Origin: Baffinella frigidus | Lineage: Eukaryota > Cryptophyceae > Cryptomonadales > Baffinellaceae | Length of the DNA stretch: 13,346 nt | Direction of reading: 5' to 3' | Assembly (NCBI GenBank): GCA_026770585.1 | Contig: MU646895.1 | Location: forward strand, 159,672 to 173,017 | Shown here: positions 12,101-13,346 of the stretch, piece by piece | How positions within the stretch are numbered: position 1 is the first letter of the stretch | How the letters are laid out: the number at the start of each line of letters is the position of its first letter | Position numbers and translations under genes: made by a program | The notes under the pieces: generated by a model | What the model saw: the letters and a program-made list of their open reading frames with translations, nothing else | Told to the model about the DNA's origin: nothing | The model's database searches: none

Positions 12101-13125
12101 CCTAAATCCTCATCCCGAAACCCGAAACCCGAAACCCGAAACCCGAAACCCGAACCCTGAACCCTAAATCCTAAACCCTAAACCCTAAACCCTAAACCCT
12201 GAACCCTAAACCCTATACCCTGAACCCTAAACTCTGAACCCTAAACCCTGAACTCTAAATCCTAAACCCTACACCCTACACCCTGAATCCTGAACCCTGG
12301 ACCCTACACCCCAAACCCCAAACCCCAAACCCCAAACCCCAAACCCCAAACCCCAAACCCTAACCCACAAACCCCAAACACCAAACCCTAAACCCCAAAC
12401 CCTATACCCTGAACACCAAAACCCTACACCAGGGCTACCCCCCAAATGGAAGGGACAATGCAAGGCCTGAAGGCGAACCAGTGGCCGCTTTTGGCGGGGG
12501 CTTCCATCCACGCGGTGCAACCCTCAACACTAAACACTAGACACTTAAGTCTAAACCCTGAACCCTGCACCTTAAACACTAAACCCTAAATTCTAAACTC
12601 TAACCCCTACACCCTACAGCCTAAACACTGAACACTAAACACTAAACACTAAACACTAAACACTGAACACTAAACACTCAACACCAAACACTGAACACTG
12701 AACGCTAAACCCTCAACACCAAACACTAAACACTAAACACTAAACACTAAACACTTGACGCTAAACACCAAACACCAAACACTCAACACCAAACACTAAA
12801 CACTAAACACTAAACATTAAACACTAAACAACAAACACTAAACACTAAACACTAAACAACAAACACTAAACACTAAACACTAAATCCTAAATCCTAAACC
12901 CTAAACCCTAAACACTAAACTCTCAATTCCAAACCCTACATCCTACACCCCAAATACTAAACCCTACACCCTCAACACTAAACACTAAACACTAAACACT
13001 AAACACCCTCAACACCAAACACTAAACACTAAACACTAAACAAGATACCCTAAACCAGGAGGAAAACTTGGAGGAGATTCTTGGGGAGGATGGGAGCCTG
13101 GTCCTTATCTATTCCAACGACCCAG
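123..13125 (+). CDS. Split gene for a caspase-like (peptidase C14-type) protein, 15 exons, 3' end beyond window
   Basis: I joined this gene by hand: 123-167, 762-872, 2101-2197, 3048-3127, 4241-4351, 5194-5270, 5772-5856, 6842-6898, 7160-7210, 8129-8188, 9086-9178, 10494-10626, 12032-12080, 12433-12514, 13059-13125. All 14 introns are GT-AG and every junction keeps frame, including the split codons (phase 1, 2, 1, 2 after exons 3, 6, 12, 13). The reading covers about 399 codons. Residues 1-148 are acidic and unrecognised. Residues about 149-334 follow the caspase/orthocaspase order: ALVIGN strand, [15 protein letters not shown] helix, FYFSGH with catalytic His228, NYLVP, FVILD strand, then FLPHIRPPG. 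The catalytic Cys position is Phe284, at the His-Cys spacing usual for metacaspases (about 53-56). The fold is assigned from family knowledge; lack of activity is inference. Expression, the true start and the 3' end are unknown. A decaying gene copy is the main alternative. Confidence 0.72.
414..467 (+). pseudogene. Exon 2 echo a, 5' half only
   Basis: Preceded by 'acag' and reading [18 protein letters not shown], so its acceptor and frame match exon 2. The 3' half and the donor are missing: 'gcagag' is followed by cctcctaaaccc. Confidence 0.6.
615..668 (+). pseudogene. Exon 2 echo b with a nonsense codon
   Basis: Preceded by 'ccag' and about 90 percent like the 5' half of exon 2 by eye. TGA at 651-653 replaces the Trp codon, and the sequence diverges after GTAGAGG. 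It cannot be spliced in productively. Confidence 0.6.
762..872 (+). CDS. Exon 2, acidic helical segment ([10 protein letters not shown]...[10 protein letters not shown])
   Basis: The exon is 37 codons, phase 0 at both ends, entered after 'taaag' and closed before gttcca. The core reads EEDWAEFAE, then [10 protein letters not shown], an amphipathic acidic/basic pattern likely to be helical. It is the only full-length open copy. The two upstream copies are broken: one lacks the second half, the other has TGA in place of the Trp codon. At least five 3' fragments lie in the next intron. No family recognised. Confidence 0.65.
938..982 (+). pseudogene. Exon 2 echo c ([15 protein letters not shown]) with donor
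   Basis: Open frame of 15 codons matching the end of exon 2, followed by the donor gtccaa. The upstream part is replaced by repeated 'actgtaa' words, so there is no acceptor. Confidence 0.6.
1069..1298 (+). pseudogene. Exon 2 echo d split by an inverted-repeat element
   Basis: Bases 1069-1112 ([15 protein letters not shown]) and 1283-1298 (ending LEK, then gttccc) together match the 3' half of exon 2. The 168-base element at 1113-1280 interrupts them, with 'ct' on both sides. Confidence 0.7.
1113..1280. mobile_element. Inverted-repeat element, family A, copy 1
   Basis: Ends are CCGCCAACCCTCACAGTTTG and the near-reverse complement CAAACCGTGAGGGCTGGTGG. Flanks gacgctCT / CTagcaag against the uninterrupted gacgctctagcaag in exon 2 show a 2-base target duplication (CT at 1111-1112 and 1281-1282). 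The interior has the imperfect palindrome around 'ccgtcggattcc', shared with copy 2, and a 'tttaaaactc' / 'gagttttaaa' foldback. No coding capacity, so non-autonomous. It lacks a GT near its start, so it does not behave as a self-contained introner. Confidence 0.82.
1511..1576 (+). pseudogene. Exon 2 echo e ([22 protein letters not shown])
   Basis: 22 codons similar to exon 2 from FAEV onward, with several changes; the donor is lost (caaaatcc). More diverged than the other echoes, so probably older. Confidence 0.55.
1723..1755 (+). pseudogene. Exon 2 echo f with co-duplicated intron start
   Basis: Reads [11 protein letters not shown], then gttcc. From about 1729 through about 1780 it matches exon 2 plus the start of intron 2 (846-897) without a difference that I can see. 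It is therefore a recent duplication that included the donor and intron. Confidence 0.65.
1889..1939 (+). pseudogene. Exon 3 echo a ([17 protein letters not shown])
   Basis: Preceded by accag; 17 codons aligned to the exon 3 start with several changes, then diverges at 'aagctagcc' where exon 3 has 'aagctggtc'. No donor follows. Confidence 0.6.
2101..2197 (+). CDS. Exon 3 ([19 protein letters not shown]...)
   Basis: The exon opens after cctcag and ends in ACA G before gtcctc, leaving phase 1. The reading is [19 protein letters not shown], followed by a Cys/Pro-rich end ([13 protein letters not shown]). Three partial copies lie nearby: 1889-1939 before it, 2351-2413 and 2461-2536 after it. The last carries a one-base change in length, so its frame would not fit. 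Conservation of the DAAGLF.LVW core across copies shows which frame was coding. No family recognised. Confidence 0.65.
2351..2413 (+). pseudogene. Exon 3 echo b, internally deleted
   Basis: Reads [20 protein letters not shown], then Q before gtcgcc. About 20 bases of the exon 3 end (between 'tgtccgg' and 'ctggacag') are missing. No acceptor is evident in front. Confidence 0.55.
2461..2536 (+). pseudogene. Exon 3 echo c, frame altered at 3' end
   Basis: Reads [18 protein letters not shown] like exon 3. The C-rich end is one base longer, which would shift the phase passed to exon 4; it is followed by gttctt. Confidence 0.55.
3048..3127 (+). CDS. Exon 4 ([19 protein letters not shown]...VRKCLE)
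   Basis: The acceptor is 'cccag' at 3043-3047. The first two bases complete the GAG codon begun by exon 3, an independent check on both boundaries. The exon ends CTC GAG before gtcaaa, phase 0. The reading is [18 protein letters not shown], then TPVRKCLE, again helical and charged. Acceptor context is AG|A, one of two exceptions to the AG|G rule in this gene. Five partial copies of this exon surround it, one upstream and four downstream. Confidence 0.62.
3332..3395 (+). pseudogene. Exon 4 echo with (TTC)n acceptor and lost donor
   Basis: Follows a TTC-run and 'ctag'. It contains [19 protein letters not shown] when read in the exon 4 frame. However, the acceptor would impose another frame, and the donor is gg-acc instead of ggtc. 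Probably not spliced. Confidence 0.55.
3705..3772 (+). pseudogene. Exon 5 echo a
   Basis: Preceded by 'gcag', reading [20 protein letters not shown]. It then breaks into a sequence containing the 18-base motif at 3775-3792 that is tandemly repeated in intron 10. A stop follows downstream (tga at 3819). Confidence 0.55.
3972..4040 (+). pseudogene. Exon 5 echo b
   Basis: Preceded by 'acag', reading [19 protein letters not shown], then STGL before a CT-rich tract. The Trp-Glu pattern is partly lost (EGREN for EEWEK) and no clear donor follows. Confidence 0.5.
4241..4351 (+). CDS. Exon 5 ([22 protein letters not shown]...)
   Basis: The exon is 37 codons, phase 0 at both ends, entered after 'aacag' and closed before gtgcgt. 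The reading begins [20 protein letters not shown] and ends EPKPRE. It is strongly acidic with regularly spaced Trp and Glu, so probably helical or coiled-coil-like. Two imperfect upstream copies (3705, 3972) and one downstream cassette (4480-4569) with working splice signals exist. It directly precedes the caspase-like domain and may be a linker or interaction segment; that is inference. Confidence 0.65.
4378..4420 (-). repeat. Reversed telomere-like heptamer array (GTAGGGT)n
   Basis: About six tandem GTAGGGT units, the reverse complement of ACCCTAC. Every other heptamer array in the window has its C-rich strand on the + strand. Confidence 0.85.
4480..4569 (+). CDS. Possible cassette exon 5b ([15 protein letters not shown]...)
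   Basis: After 'tgcag' at 4475-4479, an open frame of exactly 30 codons runs to GAG before gtatgg, phase 0 at both ends. It reads [20 protein letters not shown], then KSRE, closely following the second half of exon 5. The first seven codons differ. It could be a mutually exclusive or additional exon, or an intact-looking echo. Inclusion would keep the frame with exon 6. Confidence 0.4.
4647..4678. repeat. Perfect hairpin at the strand-asymmetry switch
   Basis: CAAGGAGTGTAG and its exact reverse complement CTACACTCCTTG, 12-base stem with an 8-base loop (gatgcatt). G-rich sequence lies to the left and C-rich heptamers to the right. Confidence 0.85.
4690..5105 (+). repeat. CAATCCC heptamer array with higher-order units
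   Basis: Tandem CAATCCC mixed with 'cgaaccccacccccaaccc' blocks that recur about every 60-70 bases (near 4784, 4834, 4889, 4935). These give a higher-order repeat above the 7-base period. Confidence 0.8.
5194..5270 (+). CDS. Exon 6, start of caspase-like domain ([12 protein letters not shown])
   Basis: The exon opens after gacag and ends in AC before gtacac, phase 2. It reads [18 protein letters not shown], then VPAP. Basic residues followed by ALVIGN match the first beta strand of caspase, metacaspase and orthocaspase p20 domains (RALLIGN and relatives). The following Gly/Pro loop is also typical. The split Thr codon is completed by exon 7 and leads straight into the DDAAAV helix, as in the family. 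A partial copy of the 3' half with its donor is at 5378-5406. Confidence 0.75.
5271..5771 (+). other. Intron 6: CCCTAAA array, exon 6 and exon 7 echoes, CGTATATGCCTCATA repeats
   Basis: CCCTAAA repeats fill about 5281-5338. An exon 6 3'-end echo with donor is at 5378-5406. An exon 7 echo is at about 5605-5653 ([15 protein letters not shown], internally shortened, acceptor AG not present). The words 'cgtatatgcctcata' and 'atatacgt' occur before both the exon 7 echo and exon 7, so the intron end was duplicated with the exon. Confidence 0.6.
5605..5653 (+). pseudogene. Exon 7 echo, shortened and without acceptor
   Basis: Reads [15 protein letters not shown], lacking the RGLG turn of exon 7 and everything after GFF. 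It is preceded by 'gtgtggg', where exon 7 has 'gtacag'. Confidence 0.6.
5772..5856 (+). CDS. Exon 7, caspase-like helix ([19 protein letters not shown])
   Basis: The acceptor is 'acag'. The first base completes the Thr codon from exon 6. It reads [19 protein letters not shown], then RHLEDASRG, and closes before gtacca, phase 0. The pattern DDA..VA..L..LGF.V is the conserved first helix and second strand of C14-type peptidases, where a nascent substrate loop follows. A degenerate copy of the start is at about 5605-5653. Copies of the end ([13 protein letters not shown]) are at 5927-5965 and 6091-6129. Confidence 0.78.
5927..5965 (+). pseudogene. Exon 7 end echo a
   Basis: GGG TTC TTT through CGG GGG then gtacta: 13 codons identical in protein ([13 protein letters not shown]) to the exon 7 end. 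Synonymous changes relative to exon 7 suggest it once evolved under coding constraint. Confidence 0.6.
6091..6129 (+). pseudogene. Exon 7 end echo b
   Basis: Same 13 residues [13 protein letters not shown], with further synonymous differences (CTGGAG, GATGCT, TCCCGC), before gtacca. No acceptor in front. Confidence 0.6.
6190..6352 (+). repeat. ACACCAT heptamer array
   Basis: About 23 near-perfect 7-base units with occasional ACACCGT or ACACCCT. The open frames through it (TIHHTPY repeats) are repeat translations and are not counted as genes. Confidence 0.9.
6598..6853 (+). repeat. Three copies of the exon 8 acceptor unit between pyrimidine tracts
   Basis: The unit 'gtgagcagaaaatgctgca' occurs at about 6600-6618 and 6716-6734, and as 'gtgagcagagaatgctgca' at 6835-6853, where exon 8 continues. 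Copies 2 and 3 also share the preceding 'ctctgaccgagggtgtcgc'. CCCT/CTCG and CCTT runs lie between them. Confidence 0.75.
6842..6898 (+). CDS. Exon 8, caspase-like helix ([19 protein letters not shown])
   Basis: The exon is 19 codons, phase 0, entered after 'gagcag' and closed before gtatcc. It reads [19 protein letters not shown], the helix that in caspase-like proteins leads into the His-bearing strand (family pattern: ...F......aDv.lfYFSGHG). The acceptor lies in a unit copied twice upstream (echo starts at 6608 and 6724). Use of an alternative AG three bases earlier would add one Gln and keep frame. Confidence 0.7.
6899..7159 (+). other. Intron 8: CCCTAAA and AACCCCA repeats
   Basis: Shortest intron (261 bases). 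After about 45 ordinary bases it is nearly all heptamers, ending in a clean AACCCCA run (about 7092-7152) and the acceptor cctcag. Confidence 0.65.
7160..7210 (+). CDS. Exon 9, catalytic-His strand ([17 protein letters not shown])
   Basis: The exon is 17 codons, phase 0 at both ends, between cctcag and gtaccc. FYFSGH is the hallmark of the C14 catalytic histidine, here residue 228 of the assembled product. NYL then pairs with VP at the start of exon 10 to give the NYLVP of the family. The usual SGHG is SGHA here. Reading through the donor also gives VPEN for a few codons, an alternative boundary, but the heptamer array follows at once. Confidence 0.8.
7759..7800 (+). pseudogene. Exon 10 echo, 5' half ([14 protein letters not shown])
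   Basis: Preceded by the same 'aaccag' acceptor and starting with the same bases as exon 10 for about 35 bases. It then runs into CCCGAAA repeats. There is no clear donor. Confidence 0.6.
7902..8056. mobile_element. Foldback element, family B
   Basis: Arms of about 62 bases: the left starts CTAGCTCTGTCCCACTTCGA, and the right is its near-reverse complement ending TCACAGCTAG. Both arms include 'cgatttcgtctcc' and 'aatttctcagg'. The flanks read GAAGC before and GAAGC after, consistent with a 5-base target duplication. The short centre (about 30 bases) is C-rich. Non-coding, MITE-like, inserted in intron 9. The left arm contains a tctcag|gtg acceptor-like sequence. Confidence 0.8.
8129..8188 (+). 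CDS. Exon 10 ([20 protein letters not shown])
   Basis: The exon is 20 codons, phase 0, between accag and gtacta. The start VPSEG completes NYLVP from exon 9. With exon 11 it supplies about 38 residues between NYLVP and the ILD strand, the normal spacing in orthocaspases. The 5' half is copied at 7759-7800 and the 3' half at 8292-8314, 8429-8455 and 8783-8804. The 3' half is therefore less secure as coding sequence, since it also behaves as an intron-10 repeat. Confidence 0.6.
8191..8290 (+). repeat. 21-base tandem repeat (gccactaaatcgtcaactttt)
   Basis: About five copies directly after the exon 10 donor, with a few substitutions. More copies lie at about 8709-8780. The exact reverse complement of 18 bases of the unit is at 3775-3792 in intron 4. 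Confidence 0.85.
8476..8639. mobile_element. Inverted-repeat element, family C
   Basis: Left arm ACTTCTTAAAGTTGACGGTT then TGGTACCA (8476-8503). The right arm (8613-8639) is the near-reverse complement, GGTACCAATTTGTCAACTTT then AAGCAGT. About 164 bases, non-coding. No convincing target duplication. The arm resembles the 21-base intron 10 repeat, so an inverted duplication of the intron is an alternative to a transposon. Confidence 0.6.
8935..9083 (+). repeat. AACCCCA / AACACCA heptamer array
   Basis: Two related 7-base dialects adjoining: AACCCCA first, then AACACCA with CACACCA variants, running right up to the exon 11 acceptor. Confidence 0.85.
9086..9178 (+). CDS. Exon 11, active-site strand with Phe at the Cys position ([12 protein letters not shown])
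   Basis: The exon is 31 codons, phase 0, between atcag and gtaacg. It reads [20 protein letters not shown], then [11 protein letters not shown]. The family motif here is [VIL]-I-L-D-A-C-R or D-C-C-H. The Cys codon is TTT (Phe284), 56 residues after His228, the same distance I recall for metacaspases such as yeast Mca1 and AtMC1. A single G-to-T change from TGT would explain it. No second copy of this exon was seen in the window, unlike most others. Confidence 0.78.
9471..9518 (+). pseudogene. Exon 12 echo a ([17 protein letters not shown])
   Basis: After attcag. The first 13 residues match exon 12, then the copy diverges ('ggcctacaaacaaaacctct', shared with echo d). No donor. Confidence 0.6.
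9642..9701 (+). pseudogene. Exon 12 echo b ([20 protein letters not shown])
   Basis: After gggcag, 20 residues aligned to exon 12 with three changes, then unrelated sequence. No donor at the break. Confidence 0.6.
9930..9989 (+). pseudogene. Exon 12 echo c ([20 protein letters not shown])
   Basis: After ccgcag, 20 residues aligned to exon 12; the frame stays open for some codons beyond but no longer matches. It shares the preceding 'gtttgatacccc' with the exon 12 acceptor region. Confidence 0.6.
10222..10239. repeat. 18-base perfect palindrome at a truncated exon 12 start
   Basis: CAGGTGTCCGGACACCTG. The left half is the exon 12 acceptor plus first bases (CAG|GTGTCC); the right half is its exact reverse complement. 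It looks like an aborted or folded-back copy of the module. Confidence 0.85.
10309..10345 (+). pseudogene. Exon 12 echo d, internal deletion
   Basis: After acgcag; matches exon 12 through GCGTTGAGG, then lacks about seven bases (tggcacg) and shifts frame. Confidence 0.6.
10494..10626 (+). CDS. Exon 12, C-terminal part of caspase-like domain
   Basis: This is the longest exon: 44 codons plus one base, between cacag and gtgttt, phase 1. It starts [20 protein letters not shown] and continues [24 protein letters not shown]. The 'FLPHI..PG.PF' stretch resembles the helix and loop (LL.HI.TPG) near the end of C14 domains. It is the only complete copy of a module repeated at least seven times here, and gives the empty-site sequence for the insertion at 11043-11180. 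Confidence 0.72.
10874..11013. mobile_element. Foldback element, family D
   Basis: Nearly the whole 140 bases folds on itself: the left arm starts TCATGTGGAAACACTTTTAA and the right arm ends ACTTTTTCCACATGA-like sequence. An inner pair, 'ttcaatcaaaatgactacaca' against its approximate reverse complement, follows. It interrupts an exon 12 copy at gggcga|ttgg. The target duplication is unclear (agtt / gatt). Non-coding and AT-rich against GC-rich exon flanks. Confidence 0.8.
11043..11180. mobile_element. Inverted-repeat element, family A, copy 2
   Basis: Ends CCACCAACCCTCACAGTCTG and its near-reverse complement ending GTGAGGGTTGGTGG. Flanks ggcagccTT / TTcctcccgc against ggcagccttcctcccgc in exon 12 give a 2-base duplication (TT). 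The interior is a strong hairpin: 'ccccttgaaggccgtcgga' pairs with 'tccgacggcctccaagggg'. Same family as 1113-1280 by ends and the 'ccgtcggattcc' core. Confidence 0.85.
11305..11365 (+). pseudogene. Exon 12 echo, diverged ([13 protein letters not shown])
   Basis: ggagagggaggttgggtaatcacggcagcc and following bases keep the reading [13 protein letters not shown]. The start is altered, and CCCGAAA repeats begin directly after. Confidence 0.55.
11659..11861 (+). pseudogene. Exon 13 echo interrupted by about 157 bases
   Basis: After 'tgcag', 11659-11691 reads [10 protein letters not shown], as exon 13. The matching remainder 'gaggcgggcccgt' appears at 11849-11861. The intervening 11692-11848 has no clear inverted ends. 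A donor at 11700 (tttaag|gtgttc) would close it as a short variant exon ([13 protein letters not shown]), but in the wrong phase for exon 14. Confidence 0.6.
12032..12080 (+). CDS. Exon 13 ([15 protein letters not shown])
   Basis: Entered after 'cgcag', with two bases completing the Cys codon from exon 12 and two bases (TG) left for exon 14. It reads [15 protein letters not shown], with Trp formed across the next junction. C14 proteins often end with a Q.P(W) strand, which QQP..AGPW could represent; this is a loose resemblance. An upstream copy at 11659 is interrupted after 'CCAGACC', and its remainder lies at 11849-11861. Confidence 0.62.
12081..12432 (+). other. Intron 13: CCCGAAA, CCCTAAA and AACCCCA arrays
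   Basis: Almost pure heptamer DNA: CCCGAAA at about 12113-12150, CCCTAAA/CCCTGAA at about 12155-12300, AACCCCA at about 12305-12360, mixed to the acceptor. No exon echo seen. Confidence 0.7.
12433..12514 (+). CDS. Exon 14 ([20 protein letters not shown]...)
   Basis: Entered after 'accag', the first G completing TGG from exon 13. It reads [20 protein letters not shown], then AGASIHA before gtgcaa, phase 0. There is no stop and the base composition is far from the surrounding heptamers. No family recognised. No echo of this exon was seen in the window. Confidence 0.58.
12515..13058 (+). other. Intron 14: AACACTA heptamer array
   Basis: From about 12525 to 13045 the intron is dominated by AACACTA, with AACACCA and CCCTAAA patches. 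Nothing else recognised. Array runs to within about 15 bases of the acceptor. Confidence 0.75.
13059..13125 (+). CDS. Exon 15 ([22 protein letters not shown])
   Basis: Entered after 'accag' and closed before gtgcgt, phase 1. It reads [22 protein letters not shown]: an acidic helix followed by a hydrophobic strand. A second copy of the end, DGILALIYASDP before gtgcct, lies at 13257-13293. The gene must continue past the window. No family recognised. Confidence 0.55.
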
Positions 13126-13346
13126 GTGCGTTTCAGCCCCAAACAATAAACCCGCAGGTTAAACCCTCAACCCTAAACCCGACACCCTCGACTCCGAACC
13201 CCAAACTTGAAACCCCATACCCTAAACCCTACTTCCAAAGCTCCAAATAATGAGATGATGGGATCCTGGCCCTCATCTATGCTAGCGACCCAGGTGCCTC
13301 TAAACCCTAAACCCAAACCCCAAACCCCAAACCCCAAACCCCAAAC
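13126..13346 (+). other. Intron 15 (start) with exon 15 echo
   Basis: Mixed CCCTAAA-type sequence, then an exon 15 end echo at 13257-13293 (DGILALIYASDP before gtgcct), then CCCTAAA and AACCCCA heptamers to the window edge. The echo's donor context 'cccag|gtgc' is identical to exon 15, so it may equally be the used copy. Confidence 0.5.

Noticed and set aside
1-13346. True telomere or subtelomere end
   Set aside because: The heptamers are degenerate, interrupted by exons and distributed through the whole window, with no terminal uniform array. Interstitial origin fits better, although a subtelomeric location of the locus cannot be excluded.

Overview
The window looks like nuclear DNA from a eukaryotic alga or other protist. 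It has no bacterial-style gene and no RNA gene that I can recognise. Nearly all of the non-repetitive sequence on the + strand forms short islands of 50-130 bases. Each island opens after (C)AG and closes before GT, and together they join in frame into one protein. The DNA between the islands is mostly degenerate plant-type telomere-like heptamers (CCCTAAA and relatives), so the host probably uses a TTTAGGG-type telomere. The strong preference for G directly after the acceptor AG (12 of 14 introns) is reminiscent of dinoflagellates, but every donor I assign is ordinary GT. I do not name a taxon.

The main content is one split gene, here assembled by hand as 15 exons from 123 to 13125, still open at the right edge. 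About 399 codons can be read. Exons 1-5 encode an acidic, probably helical N-terminal region with no recognised family. Exons 6-12 encode a recognisable caspase-like (peptidase C14, orthocaspase/metacaspase-type) fold: the ALVIGN strand, the '[15 protein letters not shown]' helix, the 'FYFSGH...NYLVP' strand with the catalytic His, the 'FVILD' strand, and a '[12 protein letters not shown]' segment. The position of the catalytic Cys reads Phe, 56 residues after the His, so the product is probably a pseudoprotease unless this locus is decaying. Exons 13-15 carry the domain edge and the start of an unrecognised C-terminal part.

Almost every exon has nearby partial copies ('echoes') in the flanking introns. 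Many keep one splice site, several carry stops or frameshifts, and one (4480-4569) is an intact phase-compatible cassette. The exon 12 region is the most elaborate, with at least seven copies between 9471 and 11365.

Each intron has its own heptamer dialect: CCCTAAA, CAATCCC, ACACCAT, CCCGAAA, AACCCCA, AACACTA and others. The arrays lie almost always with the G-poor strand as sense. One array is reversed (about 4378-4420), and a perfect hairpin (4647-4678) lies near the point where the strand asymmetry flips back.

Five short foldback or terminal-inverted-repeat elements, of at least four families, are inserted in introns and exon echoes: 1113-1280 and 11043-11180 (same family), 7902-8056, 8476-8639 and 10874-11013. 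For the first family the uninterrupted exon copy in the same window serves as the empty site and shows 2-base target duplications. Long open frames on the minus strand are translations of the heptamer arrays and are not treated as genes.
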